Assembly (NCBI GenBank): GCA_963780865.1
Contig: CAWADT010000013.1
Coordinates: forward strand, 124,001 to 188,000
From: FEN-1073 sp963780865
GTDB lineage: Bacteria > Chloroflexota > Anaerolineae > Anaerolineales > RBG-16-64-43
Direction: 5' to 3'
Length of the DNA stretch: 64,000 nucleotides
A model generated the notes under the pieces. It was given only the letters and a program-made list of their open reading frames with translations. It ran no database searches and was not told the origin of the DNA. Both the position numbers and the translations under genes were made by a program. This document shows, one piece after another, positions 9,307 through 16,978 of the stretch. Positions within the stretch are counted from its first letter, which is position 1. Every line of letters starts with the position of its first letter.

Positions 9307-10097
9307 TGCTTTTTCTCCTCCCCGAGTATGGATTCCGCCGCCTTGGAAAACGCGGGGGCATACCCCGAGACGTGGCGTAACAGCCGGGCGGTTTCTCCGC
9401 GCTCATTCTCCATGGCCCGCAGGGTCGGGACAAGAGAATTCAGATCCATCCCCGGTTGAGGGCCGAAACATCCATAACAACCCCTACCGCACGACGGGCA
9501 GAGCGCGCCGCATCCGCTCCGCGTGGCTGGGCCCAGACAGAGCATGTTCTTGGCGACGATCACGCAAGTTACGCCGCGCCGTTTGCATTCCAAACAGACG
9601 GAGTGCTGGGGCAGGCTGGGTTTGCGGTTTTGCAGCAGCGCCGAAACCACTTCCAGCAGATCGCCTTTGTTGATCGGGCAGCCCCACAATTCCAAATCCA
9701 CTGGAACATGCTCGGCGATCGGCGTGGCGGTGGGAAGGAAGTGAAGGTATTCCGGATGGGGATAGACCGCCTTGGCGAATTCGTCCGCATCGGCGTAATT
9801 CCGCAAGGCTTGTATCCCTCCCGCCGTGGCGCAGGTGCCCAGAGCGACGAGGAATTTCGACTGGCCGCGAATCTTCTTGATCCGTTCCACCTCGTCGGGC
9901 GTGGTCACCGAACCTTCTACCAGCGCCACGTCGTAGGGGCCGGGCAGCGCGCGCCGGCGGGCCTCCAGGAAGTAGGCGATCTCGACTTCCGACGCCAGCG
10001 AGAGGAGTTCATCCTCCATATTCAGCAGTTGTAGCTGGCACCCGTCGCAAGAGGAGAATTTAAACACGGCTACGGTGGTTTTGCAGGGGGCTGGCAT
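9303..10097 (-). CDS. hydD: [NiFe] hydrogenase small (delta) subunit, group 3b-like
   Basis: A 264-residue electron-transfer subunit that would carry three iron-sulfur clusters. The proximal-cluster cysteines start in FSSCDGCQLQLL near residue 17, with further ligands in ALGTCAT and LWGCPINKGDLLE. A Cys-rich C-terminal region (CLECKRRGVTC, CGALCPSCGRGCYGC) supplies the medial and distal clusters. There is no Tat signal, consistent with a cytoplasmic enzyme. The ATG at 10097 overlaps the hydG stop (TAATG). A longer upstream reading exists in the same frame but lies on top of hydG and is not conserved. The stop overlaps the hydA start. Confidence 0.94.
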   Translation of the reverse strand: MPAPCKTTVAVFKFSSCDGCQLQLLNMEDELLSLASEVEIAYFLEARRRALPGPYDVALVEGSVTTPDEVERIKKIRGQSKFLVALGTCATAGGIQALRNYADADEFAKAVYPHPEYLHFLPTATPIAEHVPVDLELWGCPINKGDLLEVVSALLQNRKPSLPQHSVCLECKRRGVTCVIVAKNMLCLGPATRSGCGALCPSCGRGCYGCFGPQPGMDLNSLVPTLRAMENERGETARLLRHVSGYAPAFSKAAESILGEEKKQ

Positions 10098-10969
10098 TAG
10101 AAGTCCTCCACGTTGAAGTACGGCTCGACGGCGGAGAAGGGGAACACCGGTCCGTCTTTGCAGACGAAGAACGGTCCGATCTGGCAATGACCGCAGGAAC
10201 CCTGGCCGCATTTCATATTCCGTTCCATCGACACGAAAATTTGATTGGAAGGAACCCGGCGCGCCAGCGCCTCGAATACCACGAACCGGATCATGATTTC
10301 CGGGCCGCACGTGAGCACCGCCGTGCGGGTTGGATCGAGCCGGAATTTATAGAAGAGCGTCGGCACGACCCCCACTTGTCCCTGCCAGTTGGAATCCGCG
10401 CGGTCGACGGTGATTTGAATGTCGACGTCGGATTTTCTCCACTCGTCCAGGTCGGACGTGAACAAAAGATCACCCGGCGTGCGGGCGCCGTAGAGCAGGG
10501 TGATCTTCCCGAATTTTGCGCGGTTGCGGAGGATCTGGTAAATGGCGGGGCGCAGCGGCGGGATGCCGATGCCCCCGACGGCGATGATCAAATCCTTGCC
10601 CTCCAGGCTCTCCACCGGCCAATGCGTTCCGAACGGGCCGCGGACGCCCACCACGTCCCCGATTTTCAGGCGGTTGATCGCCCGGGTGACGTTGCCCACG
10701 AACCGCACGGTGTGGCCGATGGTCTCGCGCTGCTCCGGGTCGGAAGAAATCGAAATCGCGGCTTCCCCGTAACCGGGGAGGTATAGCATGTTGAATTGAC
10801 CCGGTTGGAAGCGGTAGCCCTTGGAAAAGTTCGCGTCCTGGAAGCGCAGCCAGAAAGTGGCGATGCCTTCCACCTCGGGTTGAATTTTCATTACTTCCGC
10901 CCAGGAAGGTTTCAAGAGTTCGCCGGCCTTCATGGCGGCCGAAGATCGCACGGCAGTGAGAGCGGTCAT
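10097..10969 (-). CDS. hydG: Hydrogenase NAD(P)-linked flavoprotein (gamma) subunit
   Basis: A 290-residue ferredoxin-NADP reductase-like subunit that passes electrons between the iron-sulfur chain and NAD(P). The FAD-binding segment is around residues 50-70 (FQPGQFNMLYLPGYGEA with AISIS). The nucleotide-binding motif VGGIGIPPLRPAI lies near 135, and the C-terminal [2Fe-2S] motif reads MKCGQGSCGHCQIGPFFVC. The start at 10969 overlaps the upstream hydB stop as ATGA and has MTALTAV. Any longer reading upstream would lie inside hydB. Together with HydA, HydB and HydD it completes the four-subunit group 3b hydrogenase. Confidence 0.94.
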   Translation of the reverse strand: MTALTAVRSSAAMKAGELLKPSWAEVMKIQPEVEGIATFWLRFQDANFSKGYRFQPGQFNMLYLPGYGEAAISISSDPEQRETIGHTVRFVGNVTRAINRLKIGDVVGVRGPFGTHWPVESLEGKDLIIAVGGIGIPPLRPAIYQILRNRAKFGKITLLYGARTPGDLLFTSDLDEWRKSDVDIQITVDRADSNWQGQVGVVPTLFYKFRLDPTRTAVLTCGPEIMIRFVVFEALARRVPSNQIFVSMERNMKCGQGSCGHCQIGPFFVCKDGPVFPFSAVEPYFNVEDF

Positions 10970-12088
10970 GAGCGGGTCTCCTTCCGCAGGGCGGGAATTT
11001 CCTCGGTGATATCGATTTTCACGGGGCACCAAGTGATGCAGCGGCCGCAACCGACGCAGCCCAGGACGCCGTATTGCTGTTTCCAGGTTCCAAGTTTGTG
11101 GGTCAGCCATTGCCGGTACCGCGAGCGCACGTTGGGCCGGGTGTTTCCGCCCGCCTGATAGGAATACCCGGGATTGAAACAGGAATCCCAGACGCGTTCC
11201 CGCTCCGTCTCGGCCCCGTTCAGGCTGGTGTGGTCCTGCGTATCCCAGCAAAAACAGGTTGGACAAACCAGCGTGCACGAAGCGCAGGAAAGGCATCGTT
11301 TCGAAACCGCTTCCCACTCGGGATGGTCCAGGTTATTTAAAAGGACTTCGGGAAGATCGCTGGTATCCAGCTGCCTTCCCATGTTTGTTTTGGCCGAGTT
11401 CGACGGCCTGTTTGGCTTTATTCAAGGCCGCGGCTTCCGGTTTTCCGACGGGCAACCCTTGCAGCATTTCCTTCCCGGTGGCCGATCCGATCTCCATTAA
11501 AAATGCGTCGTCCAATTCGGTCAGCCCTAGATCGAATCCGCCGCTGAGCTGCGGACCGGTGCCCATCGAGGCGCAGAAGCATGTTCCTCCCGGATGGAGG
11601 CAATTGACCGCGAGGATAAACACGTTCCGGCGTCGTTCCTGGTAGAACGGGTCTGTGAAATCCGGACGGAGGAACGCCAAATCCTGGATTTTGATCGCCG
11701 CGATTTCACACGGACGCACTCCGACGAGCGCGTAGCGCGGGGAGGGTTCGGGCGAACCGACGGTCTTCCACCCGCCGTTCCTGCACAGGTCGAACAGGGC
11801 GACGCGCGGCGGAAAGAAAATCTGCTTCCAGGATTGCGCGCCGGGAGTGTAATCGAAAAATCGGGAGTTCCCGCTGGAAACCAACCGGTACTTGCCGGCC
11901 TCTTCCTCGCTGGTATACCCCTGCGGCATCTCGGACGCGCTCCGGATCGGTTGATATTGCACCGTGCTATCGCCGACGCGCGGACCGATGGTCTGGTAGC
12001 CTTTTTCCCGCAGCTTGGTTAACAGATCGTCCAGGTGGGGTTTGGGCAGGGAAACGATGGATCCCATATCCATGGGAAGTTCAGCCAT
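10966..12088 (-). CDS. hydB: Hydrogenase iron-sulfur (beta) subunit, interrupted by a frameshift
   Basis: Two overlapping frames together make one normal beta subunit of about 370 residues. The N-terminal part (12088 to about 11385, with GVRPCEIAAIKIQDLAF and NCLHPGGTCFCASMG) resembles the HydB/AsrA N-terminal domain. The C-terminal part, one frame over and reaching 10966, has the ferredoxin motifs CLSCASCTLVCPTC and CVGCGRCITWCPV. The switch falls around 11376-11390, in a region with runs of G and A; removing one base there restores a single frame. Read literally, the first part ends at 11333 and the second could begin at an ATG at 11382 that lacks a ribosome binding site. An assembly indel is the simplest explanation. 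The start overlaps the cNMP-binding gene by eight bases. Confidence 0.85.
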
Positions 12089-12572
12089 GACGCGCCTCCG
12101 AAGAAGGATCGGAAAACATATCGAGCAACTGCATCCGGGTGGCCATCAGCCGCCCGGCGATGACGTTCGCCACGTGATGCATGACCACATACCCAAGGTC
12201 GTGATTCTGCTCGCAAGCCCGGATCAGCTTGGGGGCGTCGATGCAGAGAAGCTTGCCTTCGCATACACCGCGCGCGGTCAGGGTGCGGCGCGGTATCACG
12301 TCGGTTATGCCGGACCATCCCAGCATGTCCTGCGGTTCCACGGTGAGGATCCGGGCCCGTCCGCGGTTGGGAACATGGATTTCCAAAGCAACCCGGCCTT
12401 CCAGCACAAGATAAAGACAATCACTCGGGTCCCCCTCATGGAAAATTTCCTCATTTTCCCGGAAGGTCCGGATGGAAGATATGGCTGCAAGGATTCTTTG
12501 ATGATTTTCGGTTAGGTCGGCAAACACGGGGATGGAACGGATTAAATCAGATGATATAGTCTGCGGTGACAT
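12081..12572 (-). CDS. Cyclic nucleotide-binding domain protein of the hydrogenase operon
   Basis: A 163-residue protein consisting of one cNMP-binding (CRP-like) beta-roll, with RENEEIFHEGDPSDCLYLVL and a phosphate-cassette-like region (PQDMLGWSGI). No helix-turn-helix follows, so it is not a classical CRP/FNR transcription factor. The start codon has a full AAGGAGG eight bases upstream. It opens the hydrogenase operon, and its stop lies inside the first codons of hydB. Small stand-alone cNMP-binding proteins are found in front of group 3b hydrogenase genes in other bacteria. Sensing a nucleotide or redox state for the enzyme is a reasonable but unproven guess. Confidence 0.85.
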   Translation of the reverse strand: MSPQTISSDLIRSIPVFADLTENHQRILAAISSIRTFRENEEIFHEGDPSDCLYLVLEGRVALEIHVPNRGRARILTVEPQDMLGWSGITDVIPRRTLTARGVCEGKLLCIDAPKLIRACEQNHDLGYVVMHHVANVIAGRLMATRMQLLDMFSDPSSEARHG

Positions 12573-12617
12573 GAAATTCCTCCTTGCTGAAAAATCTCTT
12601 CCGTTATCCGGCGGGTC

Positions 12618-12645
12618 ATTGTAGCATTTTTCACAAATAATGCAA
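12618..12645 (-). promoter_or_regulatory. Candidate promoter of the hydrogenase operon
   Basis: On the minus strand TTGCAT (12645-12640) and TACAAT (12623-12618) are separated by 16 bases, about 45 bases before the first gene of the operon and its strong AAGGAGG. No clear FNR or CRP palindrome is visible beside it. Confidence 0.5.
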
Positions 12646-12687
12646 TGGAATTATTAATGGACGGAAGACCTAGGCTTGACCTTTTTT

Positions 12688-12696
12688 TGGTATAAT
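12688..12696 (+). promoter_or_regulatory. Extended -10 promoter of the threonine leader and aspartate kinase
   Basis: TGGTATAAT is an extended -10 about 40 bases ahead of the leader peptide start. A TTGACC lies only nine bases upstream of the hexamer, too close to act as its -35, so this would be an extended -10 promoter or use an unrecognised upstream element. Confidence 0.6.
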
Positions 12697-12735
12697 GGTT
12701 TCGAACTGATAAATTCTACGGAGAATATAAACACC

Positions 12736-12801
12736 ATGTTCGCTCGTGACTTTGCCCGATCTCTTTTCGAAATGACCACTACTACCACCACTGAAACCTA
12801 G
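12736..12801 (+). CDS. Threonine-rich leader peptide
   Basis: A 21-codon reading frame starts MFARDFARSLF and ends with a Met, six threonine codons in a row, then Glu-Thr and TAG. Seven of the last nine residues are Thr. A GGAG lies 12 bases upstream of the ATG. It sits between a promoter element and an intrinsic terminator ahead of aspartate kinase. This is the design of an attenuation leader in which scarcity of charged tRNA-Thr stalls the ribosome over the Thr codons. It has the role of the enteric thrL peptide but no sequence similarity beyond the threonines. I name no gene symbol because homology is not shown. Confidence 0.85.
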   Translation: MFARDFARSLFEMTTTTTTET

Positions 12802-12832
12802 CGCGACAGCGGCAAATATCAGCCCGTCGCGC
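12801..12832 (+). promoter_or_regulatory. Antiterminator helix of the threonine attenuator
   Basis: GCGCGAC (12801-12807), which begins at the last base of the leader stop codon, pairs perfectly with GTCGCGC (12826-12832). The second arm covers most of the 5' arm of the downstream terminator, so the two helices exclude each other. A weaker pairing of TGT-CGC (12737-12743, one bulged T) with GCGACA (12803-12808) could act as the protector helix formed when the leader is fully translated. Confidence 0.8.
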
Positions 12833-12867
12833 CGGAAGCATTTCTACCGGATGCGGCGGGCTTTTTT
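12822..12867 (+). terminator. Intrinsic terminator of the threonine attenuator
   Basis: GCCCGTCGC (12822-12830) pairs with GCGGCGGGC (12853-12861) with one T-G wobble. An inner CCGG/CCGG pair (12832-12835 with 12847-12850) extends the helix, and six T residues follow at 12862-12867. It stands only 18 bases before the aspartate kinase ATG. Termination here would prevent expression of the enzyme when threonine is plentiful. Confidence 0.88.
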
Positions 12868-12885
12868 GTTACCTGGGAGGGACGG

Positions 12886-14305
12886 ATGGCGAAGTCCATG
12901 TTGGTGATTAAATTTGGGGGAACGTCGGTGGGCAGCCCGCTGGCGCTGACCAATGCGGCCGAGATTGTCCGCCGGGCGAAAAAGGACTGGCGCCGGGTTG
13001 CCGTGGTGGTGTCCGCTTTGGGAGGCGTGACGAATTTATTGCTGGATGGCGCTGCGGCCGCCGGCAGCGGGGATAAAACCAAGGCCGGACGATGCGTCGA
13101 AGCGGTCCGCCACCAACACAACGCCGCGATCCAAGACGGAGCCCTGAACGGGAAGGTCCGCACGGCGGTCGAGGGTTGCCTGCGCGAACTGGAGAGTTTG
13201 TATCACGCGGTTTCGGTGCTGCGGGAGGTTTCGCCGCGGGCGCTGGACGCGATCGCATCGCTGGGCGAGCGGATGAGCATTCACATTGTGGCGGGCTACC
13301 TCGCCCGCGCCGGGCTGGAGAGCGTGCCGGTGGAAGCCAGCGGATTTTTAATCACCGACGCGAAATTTCAAAACGCCTCGCCGCTGATGGACGAGGTGAG
13401 CGCGCGCGGCCGCCGCGTCCTCGATCCGATCTTCCGGCGTAAAGCCGTTCCGGTAATCACCGGGTTCCTGGGCGCGACGCGCGAAGGAGTAATCACCACG
13501 CTCGGGCGCGGCGGTTCGGATTACAGCGCCGCGATCATCGGCGCCGCCTTGGACGCGGATGAGGTGTGGATTTATACCGACGTCGACGGGGTGATGACCG
13601 CCGATCCGCGCCAGGTGCCGGAGGCGCGCAGCCTGCCGTCGCTTTCCTACCGCGAGATTTCCGAGATGGCCTATTACGGCGCCAAGGTTGTCCATCCAAA
13701 AACGATCCGCCCGTGCGTGGAGCGGAACATCCCGCTGCGGATAAAGAATACCTTTCATCCGGACCATCCCGGAACGGCGATCGTCGCCGACGGACGGAAG
13801 ACCAATCGGGTGATCAAAGCGGTGACGGCGATCCGCGACCAAACCATGGTGACGGTGCAGGGCGGCGGCATGATGGGTGTGCCCGGGATCGCCGCCCGCA
13901 CGTTCGCCACGGTGGCCAGATTGGGAGTTTCGGTGACGTTGATCACCCAGGCTTCATCGGAGCAGAGCATTTGCTTTTCCGTTCCCACCGCGAGCGGGAA
14001 AACCGTCCATTCCGCGCTGGAAGATGAATTCCGCAAAGAAATCGACCGGGAGGACATCGACGCCATCGAATTACTGGAATCCTGCGCGATCGTCACCGTC
14101 ATCGGCGAGGGGATGCACAAGAACTCACGGGGTTTCCGGGCGGATCTTCACCGCCCTGGGCAGCGCGGGAGTTAACGTAATCGCCATCGCCCAAGGGTCC
14201 TCGGAATGCTCGATCAGCATGGTGGTGGCCAAAGCCGATGAGACTGCCGCGATCCGCGCCATCCATGCCCTGATTGTTCTGGAGGAAACTACGTCCGGTG
14301 CGTAG
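12886..14305 (+). CDS. lysC: Aspartate kinase, interrupted near the C-terminal ACT domain by a frameshift
   Basis: Aspartate kinase phosphorylates aspartate in the first step toward lysine, threonine and methionine. The N-terminus has the kinase signature KFGGTSVG near residue 8, then GERMSIH and the catalytic segment TLGRGGSDYSAAIIGA, with STFR-type regulatory sequence after residue 310. The original frame ends at 14175 in an unrelated tail. The true ACT-domain continuation (GVSGRIFTALGSAGVNVIAI) lies one frame over and runs to 14305. The switch is at about 14119-14126 (AAGAACTC); dropping one A restores the frame. GGGAGGG precedes the ATG. Control by the upstream threonine attenuator is likely. 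No homoserine dehydrogenase domain is attached. The symbol could equally be thrA-type; the lysC label is generic. Confidence 0.9.
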
Positions 14306-14324
14306 GGGGAACGTCCCGTTCGGG

Positions 14325-14546
14325 GCCGGGATCGTCGACGCAACGGTAGCCGGGATCGTGGATGTACTTTGTAGCCGGGATCGTCGACGCAACTGTAGCC
14401 GGGATCATGGATGTTCTTTGCAGCCGGGATCGCCGACGCAACGGTAGCCGGGATCGTGGATGTTCTTTGTAGCCGGGATCGCCGACGCAACTGTAGCCGG
14501 GATCATGGATGTTCTTTGTAGCCGGGATCGCCGATCCCGGCTACAA
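14325..14546. repeat. 49-bp tandem repeat array ending in a perfect palindrome
   Basis: Four units of exactly 49 bp start at 14325, 14374, 14423 and 14472, and a fifth, partial one at 14521. Each unit holds two copies of the core GCCGGGATC, giving nine cores in about 220 bp. Units 1 and 3 share CAACGGTAG and ATCGTGG while units 2 and 4 share CAACTGTAG and ATCATGG, so a 98-bp duplication produced the array. The right end forms a hairpin with 15-bp perfect arms (TTGTAGCCGGGATCG, 14516-14530, and its complement, 14532-14546). It lies between aspartate kinase and asd. Confidence 0.9.
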
Positions 14547-14595
14547 CAACAGAAAAGTGGGATCATCGATCCCGAAGGAAGAAGAAGGAGACGCC

Positions 14596-15651
14596 ATGGA
14601 AAAAATTCCCGTTTCAATTCTTGGAGCGACCGGCATGGTCGGCCAGCGGTTCGCGGTGCTGTTGGATAATCACCCCTGGTTCCGCGTTGTGACCCTCACC
14701 GGGTCGGACCGTTCGATCGGGAAAACGTACGGCGAAAGCTGCCGGTGGGTGCTGGCCGATCCGATGCCGGAGTATGCCCGTTCGATGGTCGTGCAACCGA
14801 CAGAGCCGGACGCCGAATTGGTTGTGGCGTTTTCCGCATTGCCGGCGGATCTGGCGCGGGAGGCAGAACCCAAGTACGCCCGGGCGGGAAAGGGAGTTTG
14901 CTCCAACGCTTCGGCCTTCCGGCAGGAGCCGGACGTCCCGATCCTCATTCCCGAGGTGAATCCGGAACATATCCAAATTATCGAAATCCAAAGGAAGCTG
15001 CGCGGTTGGAAGGGTTTCATTGTCACCAACCCCAATTGCACCAGCACCGGGTTGACCATGGTGTTTCGGCCGATACTGGATTCCTTCGGAATCCGACGCG
15101 CGATTGTTGTGTCGCTGCAGGCGCTTTCGGGCGCGGGGTATCCGGGCGTCGCATCATTGGATATTCTTGATAATGTCCTGCCGAACATTGGCGGCGGGGA
15201 AGAGGAAAAAGTGGAGAGTGAGCCGCGCAAGATGCTGGGAACTTTCGACCGGGAGAAAATTGTGGCGGCGCCTTTTGCGCTCTCGGCCCACACCAACCGG
15301 GTGGCGGTCTCAGAAGGCCACCTCGTGTGCGCCAGCGTGGAATTGGGACGGCGGGTTTCGCCGCAAGAGGTTCGCGCGGCTCTGGAAGGGTTTCAACCTC
15401 CGGAGGATGTGATCGGATTGCCCAGCGCGCCCGCCGTAGCCATCGAAGTCCGAGACGAAGAGGATCGCCCCCAGCCGCGCAAGGATCGCAACGCTGGAAA
15501 AGGGATGACGACGGTGGTCGGGCGCATCCGTCCGGATCCGGTTCTGGACGTCAAGTTTGTCGTTCTCTCTCACAATACCATCCGGGGTGCTGCCGGAGGC
15601 TCTTTGCTCAACGCGGAATTTCTTGTATCGCGCCGCTACATTCCTTCGTGA
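14596..15651 (+). CDS. asd: Aspartate-semialdehyde dehydrogenase
   Basis: A 351-residue NADPH-dependent enzyme that reduces aspartyl phosphate to aspartate semialdehyde, the step after aspartate kinase. The nucleotide-binding loop LGATGMVGQRF is at residues 8-18 and the catalytic Cys is in NPNCTSTGL near residue 155. ALSGAGYPG and SAHTNRVAVSEGH follow. The protein is of the type found in archaea and many deep-branching bacteria. The ATG at 14596 has GAAGGAGA before it; the longer in-frame reading upstream runs through the tandem repeat and is not real. A bidirectional terminator follows the stop. Confidence 0.95.
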   Translation: MEKIPVSILGATGMVGQRFAVLLDNHPWFRVVTLTGSDRSIGKTYGESCRWVLADPMPEYARSMVVQPTEPDAELVVAFSALPADLAREAEPKYARAGKGVCSNASAFRQEPDVPILIPEVNPEHIQIIEIQRKLRGWKGFIVTNPNCTSTGLTMVFRPILDSFGIRRAIVVSLQALSGAGYPGVASLDILDNVLPNIGGGEEEKVESEPRKMLGTFDREKIVAAPFALSAHTNRVAVSEGHLVCASVELGRRVSPQEVRAALEGFQPPEDVIGLPSAPAVAIEVRDEEDRPQPRKDRNAGKGMTTVVGRIRPDPVLDVKFVVLSHNTIRGAAGGSLLNAEFLVSRRYIPS

Positions 15652-15658
15652 CAAAATA

Positions 15659-15695
15659 AAAAAACGCCGAGGAATTTTCCGCCTCGGCGTTTTTT
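15659..15695. terminator. Bidirectional intrinsic terminator
   Basis: A helix between AAAACGCCGAGG and CCTCGGCGTTTT with an eight-base loop, flanked by A on the left and T on the right, stands between the convergent asd and M23 peptidase genes. It should stop transcription from either side. Confidence 0.92.
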
Positions 15696-15710
15696 ATTTA
15701 TAGGAAAGCA

Positions 15711-16892
15711 TTATGGGGGCGGCAGGAAATCGGACGGGTTGACATTCCCGAGGGTGGCGCTCTGAATTTCAAAATGCAAATGCGGTCCGGTGGAATTTCC
15801 GGTGCTGCCTGCCAGACCGATCACTTCTCCCTTGGAAACGTCAGCGCCGCACCCGGCTTCTATGACGCTCAGATGGGCGTAGACCGTTTGGAATCCGTTG
15901 CCGTGATCGATGACGATGAGGTTGCCGTAGCCCCAGGAACTCATGCCGGAAAAAACGACCACGCCGCTATCGGAAGCGTAGACGTTGTCCCCCAGGCGGG
16001 CGAACAGATCGATCGCGAGGTGCCAGGGAGTATACGGATTACCGGTTATGGAATGGCTGTCGGTGGGCCAGATAAAATATCCGCTGCCCTGGGAACTGCT
16101 GAGGTAGGGACCCTGGCAGGCGCCGGCGCCGCCGAAGATCCATTTCATTTTGTCCGTGCGGCGCAAAATAGGCACCTGCCATTGCACGAAACTCCGGTGC
16201 CCGCCGGGGATGACCAGCCAGGTCCCGGGGACGATGGCCGGCTTGTCCGGATCGATATTCGGGTCCAGCTGGTTGCCAGGCCAGGATACGATATCGACGA
16301 CGTCCACCCCGAAATTTGCCGCAACCGCGCTTAATTTGTCGCTTTCATGCCATTGATAATACACGCCGTCCACCGGTAGGACGTAAAGGTTCATTCCCGG
16401 GGTCAGCAAATCCGGATCATCCTTGAGGACGGCGTTATTGGACCACAACAAGGTTTCGGGTTTTAGGTTGTACTTGGCGGCGATTCCAAATAGTGTGTCC
16501 CCGCTCGTGACCGTATAAACGATAACATCCGATCTGGGTTGGTCCGGAAGAAACGTGCGGGCGTTGATAAACCGGGAGAGGAAAGCCAGCCCGCCGGCCG
16601 CTGAGGAATCCGGTAAAACTGACGTCTCCACGGGAATGGGGGTGGCGGTTTGGAGAAGTGTCGTAGGCGGGTTGATTTGGATCTTGGCCGGCACCAGGTC
16701 CAATAGGGAAGAGCGCGCGAGCCACGCGGCGATTGCCACAACCAGAAGGATGAGCAAATGGCCGGAATAGCGCATGATCGGGGCGCGAAGGCCGAGATGG
16801 GTAAGGGTATCCCAGAGGGATGCCCATGGGGTCGAAGCGGGTTCTTCTTTTCCCCCTGAAGGAAAGGAGGGGTTGGGATTAAACGGATTCAT
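15711..16892 (-). CDS. Membrane-anchored LysM / M23 peptidase (LytM-type)
   Basis: A 393-residue cell-wall protein. One membrane helix near residues 44-62 (HLLILLVVAIAAWLARSS) anchors it. A LysM domain starts near residue 125 (VYTVTSGDTLFGIAAKYN) and a second, more divergent one near 180. The C-terminal M23 domain has the zinc ligands in HLAIDLF and HLHFEI, with VVVFSGMSSWGYGNLIVIDHG between them. With both metal motifs intact it is probably an active peptidoglycan endopeptidase rather than an EnvC-type activator. It lies downstream of rho on the same strand, separated by 86 bases. Confidence 0.92.
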   Translation of the reverse strand: MNPFNPNPSFPSGGKEEPASTPWASLWDTLTHLGLRAPIMRYSGHLLILLVVAIAAWLARSSLLDLVPAKIQINPPTTLLQTATPIPVETSVLPDSSAAGGLAFLSRFINARTFLPDQPRSDVIVYTVTSGDTLFGIAAKYNLKPETLLWSNNAVLKDDPDLLTPGMNLYVLPVDGVYYQWHESDKLSAVAANFGVDVVDIVSWPGNQLDPNIDPDKPAIVPGTWLVIPGGHRSFVQWQVPILRRTDKMKWIFGGAGACQGPYLSSSQGSGYFIWPTDSHSITGNPYTPWHLAIDLFARLGDNVYASDSGVVVFSGMSSWGYGNLIVIDHGNGFQTVYAHLSVIEAGCGADVSKGEVIGLAGSTGNSTGPHLHFEIQSATLGNVNPSDFLPPP

Positions 16893-16978
16893 GGTTGTTT
16901 AGGATTTTCATCCGTTATCGGCGTTTTTTTCCTGAATGCCGGCTGTTTTTGAATAGGCAAGGGGGTTTCACGCAGACC

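Noticed and set aside
12676..12681. TTGACC as the -35 of the threonine leader promoter
   Set aside because: It is only nine bases from the TATAAT, too close for sigma factor binding; the extended -10 is a better explanation.
14325..14546. CRISPR array
   Set aside because: The repeated units are contiguous 49-mers without unique spacers, and no cas genes are present.
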